A stretch of DNA of 64,000 nt from Streptomyces sp. NBC_00335 (GCF_036127095.1 NZ_CP108006.1:4402001-4466000); one strand, 5' to 3'. Numbered from the stretch's first letter, positions 34,075 to 44,922 are shown. Made by a program: numbers and translations. The notes: generated from the letters alone by a model not told the origin.

Positions 34075-34686
34075 CTATACCCAACCCCGGGCCCGTGCGA
34101 GACGCACCGCCGTGTGCCGGTTCTCGGCGCCCAGCTTCGTCGCCGCCGAGGACAGGTAGTTCCGCACCGTCCCCGGGGACAGTGAGGCCCGCTCCGCGAT
34201 CTCCGCGATCGGCGCCCCGTCCCCCGCCAGTTCCAGCACCTCGGCCTCGCGGGCGGTCAGCGGGGAGTCGCCCGCGCTGATGGCGTCGGCCGCCAACTCC
34301 GGATCCACGTAACGGCCTCCGGCGTGCACGGTACGGATCAGCTCGGCCAGCCGCTGCGCCGAGACGGTCTTCGGCGCGAAGGCCCGTACGCCCGCGGCCA
34401 GCGCCCGCTTCAGGTGCCCGGGCCGGCCGTGGCTGGTCACGATCATGGTCTTGCAGTCGGGGAGTTCGGCCCGCAGGGATGTGGCCACGCTCACACCGTC
34501 GGCCCCCGGCATCTGCAGGTCCAGCACCGCCACGTCCGGCCGGTGGGCCCGCGCCATCGCGAGCGCCTCCGGCCCCGAGGCGGCCTCGGCGACGACCAGC
34601 AGATCGTCCTCCAGCCCCAGCAGCGCGGCGAGCGCGCCCCGGATCAGGTGCTCGTCGTCGGCCAGCAGTACGCGTACGGGGCTCAT
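34075..34686 (-). CDS. NarL/LuxR-family response regulator (DesR-like)
   Basis: A 203-aa two-component regulator. Receiver: acidic pocket LLADDEHLIRGAL, phospho-acceptor aspartate in VAVLDLQMPGADG near residue 54, and conserved lysine in FAPKTVSAQRL. C-terminal LuxR helix-turn-helix: LTAREAEVLELAGDGAPIAEIAERASLSPGTVRNYLSSAATKLG. ATG at 34686 overlaps the kinase stop by 4 bp (ATGA), so the kinase is the partner. Similarity to DesR, which senses membrane fluidity in Bacillus, is at family level only; no desaturase gene is adjacent. Confidence 0.94.
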   Translation of the reverse strand: MSPVRVLLADDEHLIRGALAALLGLEDDLLVVAEAASGPEALAMARAHRPDVAVLDLQMPGADGVSVATSLRAELPDCKTMIVTSHGRPGHLKRALAAGVRAFAPKTVSAQRLAELIRTVHAGGRYVDPELAADAISAGDSPLTAREAEVLELAGDGAPIAEIAERASLSPGTVRNYLSSAATKLGAENRHTAVRLARARGWV

Positions 34687-35927
34687 GCCCGCGCCTCCAG
34701 TTCTCGGATCGGCCCGGCCGCCGGGCCGGGAATCTGCGCCCGCAGCCGGAACCGGCCGCCGCCCACCGGGCCGGCCTCCAGCGTGCCGTCCAGCGCCGCG
34801 AGCCGTTCCCGCAGGCCCGCGAGCCCCGAGCCCGGCGGCCCGGCCGGGGCCTTGGGGGCCCCGTCGTTCTCCACCACCAGCGTGAGCGCGCCCGAGGGGG
34901 CGGCCGTCAGCCGGATCACGCAGCTGCGGGCGTCGCCGTGCCGCAGGACGTTCGTCGTCGCCTCGCGCACCACCCAGCCGAGCGCCGACTGGGCCTCGGC
35001 GGGCAGCTCGCGGCCCTGCTCGTACTCGACCAGGCAGTCCATTCCGGCCGCGTGCAGGACTCCGCGCGCACCTTCCAGCTCCACCGCGAGGTTCGCCTCG
35101 CGGTAGCCGCGGACCACGTCGCGGACCTCCTTCTGGGACTCCCGGGCGATCCGCTGCACCTCGATCATCTGGTCGACGGCCTCCGGGCGTTCGCGCCGTG
35201 CGAGCTGCACGGCCAGCTCGCTCTTGAGGGCGATCACCGCCAGATTGCGGCCCATGACGTCGTGCAGGTCCCGGCCGAACCGCAGCCGCTCCTCGGCCAC
35301 CGCGAGCTGCGCCTGGACCTCGCGGGCCCGGTCCAGCTCGTACACGGTGTCGAGCAGCCAGCCGGAGAATCCGCAGGCGAAGCTGAGGAAACCACCGGTC
35401 AGCAGCACCCCGACGGCCAGACCGGCGGACTCGCTCGCCGAGATGCCGAAGGCGAAGGACGCCAGGCCGACGAAGGCGGCCGTGGCCGGAGCCACGTAGC
35501 GCATCTCCCGGACCTTGCGCAGACACAGGACGAACGTGCCGCTGGCGAAGGAGGTCATGCCGACGACGACGGTCTGGGCCGCCGACGAAGCGTCGACGAG
35601 GCCGGCCGCCCGCACGGCGAGGACGCCCAGGGAGGCGGCGACGGTCAGGGCGGCGGTGAGGGCCGCGAGCCGCACCGGACGCTCGCGCCGGCCGAGGATC
35701 CAGTCGATCGACCGGGAGGAGAGGAAGCCGACGAGCACCGACTGCGCGCACACCGTCAGGAAGAGCGCGAGCCCGACCACCGGCGAGGCCTTCCCGGCCA
35801 TCGAGCCCAGTGCGGCCAGTCCGATCGACACGATCTCGACGACCACGAAGAAGTGGAACGACCAGCGCGTGTACAGCTCGACCTTCCCCGCGCTGCTGCG
35901 GTTCTTCCACCAGCCGCTGAGTTTCAT
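34683..35927 (-). CDS. Sensor histidine kinase (HisKA_3, DesK-like)
   Basis: A 414-aa membrane kinase with about six transmembrane helices in residues 20-185, a HisKA_3 dimerisation helix with the phospho-histidine in ERLRFGRDLHDVMGRNLAVIALKSELA, and a HATPase end (WVVREATTNVLRHGDA; GSGLAGLRERLAALDGTLEAGPVGGGRFRL). No extracellular sensor domain, so signal detection is probably within the membrane. I chose the ATG at 35927; a GTG at 35969 would add 14 residues. Four-base overlap with the regulator indicates one operon, lying between two tRNA-Gly genes. Confidence 0.93.
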   Translation of the reverse strand: MKLSGWWKNRSSAGKVELYTRWSFHFFVVVEIVSIGLAALGSMAGKASPVVGLALFLTVCAQSVLVGFLSSRSIDWILGRRERPVRLAALTAALTVAASLGVLAVRAAGLVDASSAAQTVVVGMTSFASGTFVLCLRKVREMRYVAPATAAFVGLASFAFGISASESAGLAVGVLLTGGFLSFACGFSGWLLDTVYELDRAREVQAQLAVAEERLRFGRDLHDVMGRNLAVIALKSELAVQLARRERPEAVDQMIEVQRIARESQKEVRDVVRGYREANLAVELEGARGVLHAAGMDCLVEYEQGRELPAEAQSALGWVVREATTNVLRHGDARSCVIRLTAAPSGALTLVVENDGAPKAPAGPPGSGLAGLRERLAALDGTLEAGPVGGGRFRLRAQIPGPAAGPIRELEARA

Positions 35928-36007
35928 GGCCCCAGTCTCGCGGCCTTGCGGCCGGGACGGGGATGACACCTGTCATGGATCTCGGATATGCGGCAGGAAA
36001 TACGACA

Positions 36008-36034
36008 AAGGCCCCGGTCAATGACCGGGGCCTT
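36008..36034 (-). terminator. Terminator downstream of tRNA-Gly(GCC)-2
   Basis: A 13-bp perfect stem (36008-36020 with 36022-36034) lies 10 nt past the tRNA 3' end; the apex would open to a small loop. Confidence 0.75.
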
Positions 36035-36043
36035 CATACGCTG

Positions 36044-36116
<73 letters not shown>

Positions 36117-36195
36117 ATGCTTCCCACGACAAAACTGCCGTGCGATGCGTGCATCACTCTACCTGATCCACAACCGTGGTCGGTAAAGCGAGCAG

Positions 36196-36267
36196 AGCGG
36201 GTGACAGGGATCGCACACTGCGCCTTCCCCCTGGAAGGGGGATGTTCTGCTACTGAACTACACCCGC
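36196..36267 (-). tRNA. tRNA-Gly (anticodon UCC) with aberrant D- and T-loops
   Basis: A 72-nt tRNA: acceptor GCGGGTG/CACCCGC, discriminator U, anticodon stem TCCCC/GGGGA around CTTCCAG (UCC). Two universal features are missing. The D-loop reads AGTAGCA, without the G18-G19 pair. The T-arm region GCAGTGTGCGATCCCTGT has no GTTCRA: GUGC stands in place of GTTC, the best stem is only GCAG/CTGT, and the loop is enlarged. It would read GGA (and possibly GGG). Confidence 0.88.
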
Positions 36268-36353
36268 ACGACTTCGGGGTCTGACCTGTGGCCTCGCCCC
36301 TTGGCGTGATCCACACACTAGCGGATCCGTGGGGGTGGATGGCAAATCGGCTC

Positions 36354-36671
36354 TCAGTGAGCGGCGTTGTACTCCTCGTAGACCTTCTTGGGGATGCGTC
36401 CGCGCGGCGGGACGTCGAGCTGGTTGGAGCGGGCCCAGGCCCGCACGACCGCCGGGTCGGGGGCGATGGAGGTGTGCTTGAAGGTCTTCCCGGAGCGGGC
36501 CTGGCGGCGGCCGGCGGCCACGAACGGGGCGAGGCTCTTCCGCAGTTTCTTTGCGTTGGCCACATTGAGGTCGATCTCGTACGACTTACCGTCCAGCCCG
36601 AAGACGACCGTTTCCGATGCATCTCCACCATCGATGTCGTCGGAGATCGTGACTACTACGCGCTGCGCCAC
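36354..36671 (-). CDS. lsrL: Lsr2-family nucleoid-associated protein (LsrL)
   Basis: A 105-aa Lsr2 protein. The N-terminal oligomerisation half starts AQRVVVTISDDIDGGDASETVVFGLDGKSYEIDL; the C-terminal DNA-binding half is RAWARSNQLDVPPRGRIPKKVYEEYN, where RGR inserts into the AT-rich minor groove. GTG start at 36671. Streptomyces carry Lsr2 plus a paralogue LsrL beside purS, the location seen here. These proteins silence AT-rich, often acquired DNA. The upstream 250 bp are unusually AT-rich for this genome, so autoregulation is plausible. Confidence 0.93.
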   Translation of the reverse strand: MAQRVVVTISDDIDGGDASETVVFGLDGKSYEIDLNVANAKKLRKSLAPFVAAGRRQARSGKTFKHTSIAPDPAVVRAWARSNQLDVPPRGRIPKKVYEEYNAAH

Positions 36672-37033
36672 GGATATCGGTCCCTTCGTGCGACGCCGCT
36701 CCCCGCTGACGTGCGCGGACGGAGCGGTGATGTCGCCTGTGTGGATGTTTCGGAGGAATGCATCTTTCTGGCGTCGCCGTGCACCGAAAAATGCCGGTGC
36801 AACGGAGGAATCCTTTGTACCCCGATTCTCATTGCATTGCGAAGCCCAGTTAATTATCTCCGCGTGTCCCGCCGCAATGCCGGGCGCGTGGTTTTCCGGC
36901 GGATTTTGCGAAGCGTTGGTGAAGCCGAAACGGCGTGGAGGATCGTACAAGCGAGAAATCTACCCGCGTAGAAATTTCCTCCAGGTACGCTGAGGGAACC
37001 GCCTTCGCACCAACCACCTCATCGGGAGTGCCA
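36672..37033. other. Divergent lsrL-purS intergenic region, AT-rich
   Basis: 362 bp without a gene. The stretch of about 36770-36990 is clearly richer in A and T than its surroundings. TCTAC/GTAGA (36959-36972) forms a small hairpin about 60 nt before purS, and TACGCT (36987-36992) could be a -10 box for purS. Probably carries both promoters and Lsr2-type sites. Confidence 0.5.
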
Positions 37034-37279
37034 GTGGCACGCGTCGTAGTCGACGTCATGCTCAAGCCGGAGATCCTCGACCCCCAGGGCCAGGCGGTGC
37101 AGCGTGCACTGCCGCGCCTGGGCTTCGAAGGGATCGCCGACGTCCGCCAGGGGAAGCGCTTCGAACTGGAGGTGGAGGGACCGGTCGACCAGGCCGCCCT
37201 CGACCGCATCCACAAGATGGCCGAAACCTTCCTCGCCAACACCGTCATCGAAGACTTCACCGTGAAGGTCGAGGCCTGA
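37034..37279 (+). CDS. purS: FGAM synthase subunit PurS
   Basis: Small 81-aa subunit that docks PurQ onto PurL and helps channel ammonia during conversion of FGAR to FGAM. Typical motifs are [28 protein letters not shown] and [12 protein letters not shown] at 37034 has GGGAG 5 nt upstream, which decides the start. First gene of the purSQL operon: purQ begins 2 nt after its stop. Confidence 0.96.
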   Translation: MARVVVDVMLKPEILDPQGQAVQRALPRLGFEGIADVRQGKRFELEVEGPVDQAALDRIHKMAETFLANTVIEDFTVKVEA

Positions 37280-37281
37280 CG

Positions 37282-37958
37282 GTGACCACTCGCATCGGAG
37301 TCGTCACGTTCCCCGGAACGCTCGACGACCGTGACTCGCTGCGCGCCGTGCGCCTCGCGGGAGCCGAGCCCGTATCGCTCTGGCACCGCGACAAGGACCT
37401 CCACCAGGTCGACGCGGTCGTCCTCGCGGGCGGCTTCTCCTACGGGGACTACCTGCGCGCCGGAGCCATCTCCCGCTTCTCGCCGGTGATGGAGAGCATC
37501 ATCGAGCAGGCCAAGGGCGGCATGCCCGTCCTCGGCATCTGCAACGGCTTCCAGATCCTCACCGAGGCCCACCTGCTGCCGGGGGCGATGCTCCGCAACA
37601 ACCACCTGCACTTCATCTGCCGCGACCAGAAGCTGCGGGTGGAGAACGCGGAGACCGCCTGGACCGGTGACTACACCGCCGGCGAGGAGATCTCCGTACC
37701 GCTCAAGAACATGGACGGCCGCTACGTGGCCGACGAGCGGGTGCTGGACGAACTGGAGGCCGAAGGCCGAGTGGCCTTCCGGTACCTCGACGTCAACCCG
37801 AACGGCTCGCTGCGCGACATCGCCGGCATCACCAATGCCGCGGGCAACGTCGTCGGCCTCATGCCGCACCCCGAGCACGCGGTCGAGCCGCTGATCGGGA
37901 CGGGCCGCACCGACGGCCTCCCGTTCTTCACCTCGGTCCTGAAGAAGCTGGTCAGCGC

Positions 37959-37962
<4 letters not shown>
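37282..37962 (+). CDS. purQ: FGAM synthase glutaminase subunit PurQ
   Basis: A class I glutamine amidotransferase, 226 aa, releasing ammonia from glutamine for PurL. Nucleophile cysteine in [14 protein letters not shown] near residue 87; His/Glu of the triad in MPHPEHAVE near the C-terminus. GTG start 2 nt after purS; the stop overlaps the purL ATG by 4 bp, so the three products are translationally coupled in equal amounts. Confidence 0.97.
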
Positions 37963-40208
<2,246 letters not shown>

Positions 40209-40232
40209 GCAGCCGTTCTGCACGAACCGCGC

Positions 40233-40265
40233 AGCCCCCGTCCGGAACCGTTCCGGGCGGGGGCT
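40233..40265 (+). terminator. Terminator of the purSQL operon
   Basis: Stem of up to 16 bp (40233-40248 with 40250-40265, with a G-U pair), strongly GC; no T-run. Confidence 0.7.
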
Positions 40266-40331
40266 CGTCCGTTCCGGCAAGGAGCCCGCGCCGACGGCGG
40301 TGGCGGGGCCGGCGGGGGGAACGGGGCGCAG

Positions 40332-40871
40332 ATGGAGCAGAGTTGGGGCCGGTGGCTCCTCGGGGCCGGGATACCGGTGATCGTGGCCGCCGTGGGGGTG
40401 GGCGGCTGGTTCCTCTACGACAACTCCGGGGACCGTGCGCGGAGCCGGGCGGAGATCATCGAGAACTGTCAGGGACTGGTCGATCCGGATGCGGTGATGG
40501 GGTTCGGCATGCCCAGGGTGGAGGCGGGCGCCACGGCGGACCAGGCGTGCGTGCTGCTGCGCGAGGGGACGTTCGAGGGCCAGAAGCAGATGGACGAGTT
40601 CGCCTCCGTCACGGTGGTGACCTCCAAGGACGCCGAACCGGGCGGAAGCAGGTTCGATCACGGGCCCTTCAGCGTCACGGCGATCGCGAAGTGCGCCGAC
40701 CCGGCCAGGTCCGGCGGAGTGACCGCCCTGCGGGCGACCGCCGCCGGCGAGGGCGACGGCCGGGGCAGAAGGGGGCGCGGCTTCCTGTCGGGGCTGGCCC
40801 GCGAGGCGGCCGTGCGCGCCGCGGCGAAGGCGGGCTGCGAGACCAGTCTGCCCCCGGCACCGAAGGACTGA
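40332..40871 (+). CDS. Membrane-anchored protein of unknown function, 179 aa
   Basis: Not recognised. An N-terminal signal-anchor helix (LLGAGIPVIVAAVGVGGWFLY, residues 9-29) is followed by a probably extracellular domain with four cysteines (NCQGLV, QACVLL, AKCADP, GCETS) that could form two disulfides. It resembles the many short exported Streptomyces proteins with a DUF-type fold. G-rich sequence upstream of the ATG serves as ribosome-binding site. It lies between purL and a putative mycothiol-related gene on the same strand. Confidence 0.72.
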   Translation: MEQSWGRWLLGAGIPVIVAAVGVGGWFLYDNSGDRARSRAEIIENCQGLVDPDAVMGFGMPRVEAGATADQACVLLREGTFEGQKQMDEFASVTVVTSKDAEPGGSRFDHGPFSVTAIAKCADPARSGGVTALRATAAGEGDGRGRRGRGFLSGLAREAAVRAAAKAGCETSLPPAPKD

Positions 40872-40900
40872 GGTGGGCCGTCCGGCCGGTCCGGGCGGCG

Positions 40901-40906
40901 TAGGGT
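40901..40906 (+). promoter_or_regulatory. Probable -10 box of the MDMPI-like gene
   Basis: TAGGGT ends 7 nt before the ATG at 40914, with no ribosome-binding site between, indicating a leaderless mRNA. Confidence 0.45.
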
Positions 40907-40913
40907 CGGCCCC

Positions 40914-41705
40914 ATGCCGCCCGCCAAGAAGAAGCCGCGCACCTACGACCACGCCAGGACCCGCGCGGCCGTCCTCGCGCAGTTCCACCACGTCCGCGAC
41001 GCCGTACGGGAGTTGGAGCCGGAGCAGCTCGCGCGCCCGAGCGGGGTCGGGGACTGGTCCGTCGCGGAGCTGGCCGCGCACATCGCGTGGATCGCCGACT
41101 CGCTGGCCGGCGGCCTCGCCCGGCCGCCCGCCGCCGTCGCCGAACTGTCCGCCGCCGAGTGGCCCTTCGCGACGGCCTCGCTCGCCGGGAAGATCGCCGA
41201 GGCCGCCAAGGAGACCCTGGAGGGCGCCCCGCTCGCCGAGCTCTACGACCGGGCCGGAGCCCGCCTCGCCGAGGCGCTCGAAGCGAACCCCGGCGGGCGC
41301 GTGCTCGACCTGTGGATCGGGGCCATGACCCTGGCCGACTTCCTGGTCACCCGCACCGTCGAGCTCGTCGTCCACACCGAGGACCTGCGCCGCGCCACCG
41401 GCCTGGACATCCCCCTGGACCGCCAGGCCCTGGCGGCCTGCACCCGGCTGCTCGCCGACGCCCTCGCGATCAAGGCTCCGGGCGGGGCGGTGGAGTTCCG
41501 CGTGCCGCCGTTCGCGGTGGTGCAGTGCGTCGAGGGGCCCCGGCACACCCGCGGCACCCCGCCGAACGTGGTGGAGACCGACCCGCTGACCTGGATCCGG
41601 CTCGCCACCGGCCGGACGAGCTGGGCCGAAGCGCTGGACGGGGCCCAGGTCAGGGCCAGCGGCGAGCGCGCCGACCTCTCGGCGCTGCTCCCCCTGATGA
41701 GCTGA
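40914..41705 (+). CDS. Maleylpyruvate isomerase/DinB-like protein with sterol-carrier-like C-terminus
   Basis: A 263-aa protein. Residues 15-150 are a DinB/MDMPI-type helical bundle (VRELEPEQLARPSGVGDWSVAELAAHIAWIADSLAGGL; VTRTVELVVHTEDLRRATG) with histidines able to bind a metal. Residues 165-260 form an SCP2-like domain ending DPLTWIRLATGRTSWAEALDGAQVRASGERADLSALLPL. Actinobacterial members are thought to be mycothiol-dependent enzymes or S-transferases; the actual substrate is unknown. Confidence 0.85.
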   Translation: MPPAKKKPRTYDHARTRAAVLAQFHHVRDAVRELEPEQLARPSGVGDWSVAELAAHIAWIADSLAGGLARPPAAVAELSAAEWPFATASLAGKIAEAAKETLEGAPLAELYDRAGARLAEALEANPGGRVLDLWIGAMTLADFLVTRTVELVVHTEDLRRATGLDIPLDRQALAACTRLLADALAIKAPGGAVEFRVPPFAVVQCVEGPRHTRGTPPNVVETDPLTWIRLATGRTSWAEALDGAQVRASGERADLSALLPLMS

Positions 41706-41743
41706 TCCGGGAACCGGTTCGCGGCCGGCCGCGTCCCACCGGC

Positions 41744-42571
41744 ATGCGTACGCTGCCGCTCCTCCCCGCCGCCCTGGTCGCCGTACTCGCGCTGTCCGCC
41801 ACCGCCACCGCCTGCGGTGACGGCGGCGCCGATCCGGGGACGCAACCCGCCCGCGGGTTCTCCGGATCCTGGTCGGTCGAGAGCCTGACCGTCGACGGCG
41901 CGGTGCTGCGCGCTCCCGCTGCCGCCCGGCTGTCCGTGGAGCGCGGCAAGGGCTACGAGGCCGAAGCCAGCGGAAACTACGGCTGCAACGGCTTCACGGC
42001 CGCGGTGGTCTTCGACTCGGCGGCCACCATGACCGTGTCGCCCGGCGCCCACACGGACATGGCCTGCGCCGACCTGCCGTTCGAGACGGCCTTCGCCAAG
42101 CTCTTCCGGGGCTCGCTGACCGTGGAACAGGGCCAGGAGAAGATCACGCTGAAGACCTCCGACGGGAGCACGATCGCCCTGAACTCGAAGCCTCCGGCCC
42201 CCGCGGCCCCGCTCGTCGCCACGCAGTGGACCGTGGATTCCCTGATCAAGGGGGAGACGGCCTCCTCGGTCCCGGCCGGCGCCGAGGGCCGGGCCCGCTT
42301 CACCGTGGGCGCGGACGGGACGGTGAGTGGCAACCTCGGCTGCAACCGGTTCAGCGCGAGCGCCGCCGTCGAGGGCAACCGGCTCACCGTCGGCCCCCTC
42401 ATCACCACCCGGATGGCCTGCGAGGGCGGACCCGGAGAGGTCGAGCGGGCCCTCACGGAGCTGTTCGGCGGCGGCCCGCTCGACTGGAAGATCCAGGGCG
42501 ACGCCCTCACCCTCACCGCGACCGGTTCGGGCACCGCCATCACCGCGAAGGCGGCCTCGGCCGTCGAGTGA
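41744..42571 (+). CDS. Exported META-domain (HslJ-like) protein, probable lipoprotein
   Basis: A 275-aa protein with an N-terminal export signal (LPLLPAALVAVLALSATATAC) whose cysteine near residue 23 may be lipidated, though the lipobox is weak. Two tandem META domains follow (about 35-145 and 155-270), each with an N-Y/L-GCN motif (GNYGCNGFTAAVVF, GNLGCNRFSASAAV) and a MAC motif (THTDMAC-type HTDMACADL; TTRMACEGG). META proteins such as HslJ relate to envelope stress or antibiotic resistance. ATG at 41744 has no obvious ribosome-binding site. Confidence 0.87.
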   Translation: MRTLPLLPAALVAVLALSATATACGDGGADPGTQPARGFSGSWSVESLTVDGAVLRAPAAARLSVERGKGYEAEASGNYGCNGFTAAVVFDSAATMTVSPGAHTDMACADLPFETAFAKLFRGSLTVEQGQEKITLKTSDGSTIALNSKPPAPAAPLVATQWTVDSLIKGETASSVPAGAEGRARFTVGADGTVSGNLGCNRFSASAAVEGNRLTVGPLITTRMACEGGPGEVERALTELFGGGPLDWKIQGDALTLTATGSGTAITAKAASAVE

Positions 42572-42580
42572 CCTCCGCTC

Positions 42581-43186
42581 TCAGACGTGCGCGGTCCCGC
42601 CGTCCTTCGCCATCGCCCCGGCGATCCGGCGCACGGACTCGGCCCACACCTCGTCCGGGAGCTTCGGCAGCACGTCGTCCCACAGCGGCAGACAGGAACC
42701 CCGCAGCTGCAGCATCCCCTCGGGGCGGGCCATCAGGAAGAGGTGCAGGTGGGCGCCGCCGTCCCCCCACTTGTTCACATGGACGCGGGCGATCCCGTCC
42801 AGCGTGCGGATCGCCCGCTCCACCCGCTGGAGCATCGCGCCGAGCTCGGCCGCCCGCTCGGACGGCAGGTCCAGCAGGTCGTGGTGGCCGCGCGGCACCA
42901 GCATCACCGCCGCCGGCAGTGCGCCGTGCTCCGCGTGCAGCCGCCAGTGCTCGTCCGTCCAGAGGTAGCTGGAGTCCGGTCGGGCGCAGGAGCGGCAGGT
43001 GTCCGGCCCGGCCTCACCGCCGCGGGGCGGCTCGGGCAGGACGGGATCCTCCAGCACCTTGATCCGCAGGTCCCCCTCGTACGGGAAGATCTCCCAGAAC
43101 GGGATGCCGTCGGCGGGGAAGGGGATCCGCTCGCCGATCGGCAAACCACGTACGTACTCACTGGGTTCGGGTATCGCATCGCTCAT
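42581..43186 (-). CDS. HIT-like domain protein
   Basis: A 201-aa protein with a histidine-triad-like end, HVNKWGDGGAHLHLFLMARP, and a CRSC pair upstream that could bind zinc. The layout resembles nucleotide hydrolase/transferase members of the HIT superfamily, but the triad is shortened (H-L-H-L rather than H-x-H-x-H), so activity is uncertain. It is convergent with the META-domain gene and shares a direction with the sulfatase, which ends upstream at 43241. Confidence 0.78.
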   Translation of the reverse strand: MSDAIPEPSEYVRGLPIGERIPFPADGIPFWEIFPYEGDLRIKVLEDPVLPEPPRGGEAGPDTCRSCARPDSSYLWTDEHWRLHAEHGALPAAVMLVPRGHHDLLDLPSERAAELGAMLQRVERAIRTLDGIARVHVNKWGDGGAHLHLFLMARPEGMLQLRGSCLPLWDDVLPKLPDEVWAESVRRIAGAMAKDGGTAHV

Positions 43187-43240
43187 GATCCGCAGCTTTC
43201 CACAGGCTGTGGACCACGCCGGCGGCCCGGGGACGGGTGA

Positions 43241-44677
43241 TCAGCCCGGGTACGGCAGCAGCCCCGCGTCCGTCTTCTCCCAGGCCGCCCGCAGCTCGGC
43301 CAGGCGGGCCGGCTCCAGGGCCGCCTTGTCGGCCTGCTCGCGGATGTCCCCGGCCAGGTTGAAGAGCTGGTCGCGGCCCGCCTTGCCGCGGTAGTACTTC
43401 CAGTCGCCGCGGCGCAGCGCCCGCTCCCCGCGCACGCGCCAGAAGAGGTTGCGCTCGGCGACCTTCTCGCCGCGCAGCAGGTACCCGGCCAGGCTGACCC
43501 CGTCCAGCGGGTACGCCGGGTTCGCGCGGGCGCCCGCCAGCTCCAGCAGGGTGGCCGTCCAGTCGGGGGTGAAGACCGGCACGTGGCTGACCTGGCCGCC
43601 GTCGAGCCGGGCGGGCCAGCGCACGATGTTCGGGACGCGGATGCCGCCCTCCTGGAGGGAGGACTTGTTGCCCGCGAGCGGCCAGTTGTGGGAGAAGCGC
43701 TCGCCGCCGTTGTCGCTGGAGAAGAAGACCAGGGTGTCCTCCTCCTGGCCGGAGCGATTGAGGGCCCGCAGCACCTCGCCGATCGAGCGGTCGAGGTCCT
43801 CCACCATCTCCTTGTACTTCTCGATGGACCCGCCGTCCTCGTGCCACAGGGCCCGCCTGTCGCCGGCCTTGATCCGGCGCGTGACCTCGGCGCTCGCCTC
43901 GGTGTCCCCGTCGGCGATCCACGGCCAGTGCGGGGTGGTGAAGTTGAGGTTCAGCAGCCACGGCTTGTCGCCGTGGTCGCGGGAGACGTACTCACTCGCC
44001 CGTTCGGTCAGGATCCGCGTGTAGTAGCGCAGGTCCTTGTACTCGGCGTCGCCCTCGTAGAGGTCGTACGAGCCGTCCCCGCCCAGCTTGGAGTAGTACT
44101 CCAGCGCCCCGCCGAAGTTGCCGAAGAACTCCTCCCAGCCCGACTTGGTCGGGCTGTAGTCGGGCAGGAAGCCGCAGTGCCACTTGCCTATGAGCGCGGT
44201 CGAGTACCCGGAGCCGCGCAGCAGCGAGGCCAGCGTCGGGTGGGTCGGCTCCAGGCCCGCCGACTTGTCGGCGATGGGCTCGGCGAGCCCGCCCTTGGCG
44301 CGGCCCGGGTAGCGGCCGGTGTACAGGCTGAAGCGGGTCGGGGAGCAGGTGGCGGAGCCGGAGTAGGCGTCGGTGAAGCGGACGCCCTGGCGGGCGAGCC
44401 GGTCCAGGTGCGGGGTCTTGATGTGCGCGGAGCCGTACGAGGACAGGTCGGCCCAGCCGAGGTCGTCCCCGAGGATGAACAGGATGTTCGGGCGGCGGGA
44501 GCGGCGGCCCCGCTCCTGCGCCCGGAACTCCCTCTCCTGCGGGCCCGCCAACCGGGCTTCGGCGGGCGCGGCCTGGGCCGGGGCGGCGGCGCCCAGCCCC
44601 ACGGCCGCGGCGGCCGCGGTCACGCCGACCGCGCCGCCGAAGGCGCGCCGGGACAGGTTGGGTTCGTACGAGGTCAC
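43241..44677 (-). CDS. Tat-exported sulfatase
   Basis: A 478-aa type I sulfatase. A twin-arginine signal (LSRRAFGGAVGVTAAAAAVGLG) directs folded export. The active-site motif CSPTRFSLYTGRYPGR near residue 108 carries the cysteine that becomes formylglycine. Metal ligands include the N-terminal DDLGWAD and the SSDNGG block. It hydrolyses sulfate esters, releasing sulfate outside the cell. GTG at 44677 with GGAG 6 nt upstream. A cysteine-containing leader peptide is encoded 140 nt upstream, suggesting control by cysteine supply. Maturation needs a formylglycine-generating enzyme, not encoded in this window. Confidence 0.93.
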   Translation of the reverse strand: MTSYEPNLSRRAFGGAVGVTAAAAAVGLGAAAPAQAAPAEARLAGPQEREFRAQERGRRSRRPNILFILGDDLGWADLSSYGSAHIKTPHLDRLARQGVRFTDAYSGSATCSPTRFSLYTGRYPGRAKGGLAEPIADKSAGLEPTHPTLASLLRGSGYSTALIGKWHCGFLPDYSPTKSGWEEFFGNFGGALEYYSKLGGDGSYDLYEGDAEYKDLRYYTRILTERASEYVSRDHGDKPWLLNLNFTTPHWPWIADGDTEASAEVTRRIKAGDRRALWHEDGGSIEKYKEMVEDLDRSIGEVLRALNRSGQEEDTLVFFSSDNGGERFSHNWPLAGNKSSLQEGGIRVPNIVRWPARLDGGQVSHVPVFTPDWTATLLELAGARANPAYPLDGVSLAGYLLRGEKVAERNLFWRVRGERALRRGDWKYYRGKAGRDQLFNLAGDIREQADKAALEPARLAELRAAWEKTDAGLLPYPG

Positions 44678-44817
44678 GGGTACTCCAGAGCAGGGCCCGC
44701 CGGCCGTCCGGCGCGGGCCGGCTCCGGGCGGCGCGGGACGGCGCAGGGCACGGCGGAGCGGATGCGGACGGAAAGCGGCGGGGAAAGGAGAAAAAGGAAA
44801 GGGAAAAGCGCGTGTGA

Positions 44818-44913
44818 CTACGCAGAACAGCGACAGATGGCGCTGGCGACACGGACGAGGTCCACGTGTCGGCGCGCGACGAGGGTGACGGTGCGGTCAC
44901 CGAGAGGCTGCAT
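44818..44913 (-). CDS. Cysteine-containing leader peptide, 31 aa
   Basis: A short frame ATG 44913 to TAG 44818 whose C-terminal half reads HVDLVRVASAICRCSA. This matches the pattern of the actinobacterial putative leader peptides that end in a conserved V-A-S-A-I-C-R segment and precede sulfur-related genes. Two cysteine codons two apart near the stop suit ribosome stalling under cysteine shortage. No Shine-Dalgarno; a TTGACA/TACAGG promoter places the transcript start within about 3 nt of the ATG. The sulfatase follows 140 nt downstream, with a pyrimidine-rich (minus-strand) spacer. Confidence 0.8.
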   Translation of the reverse strand: MQPLGDRTVTLVARRHVDLVRVASAICRCSA

Positions 44914-44922
44914 GTGCCGGAG

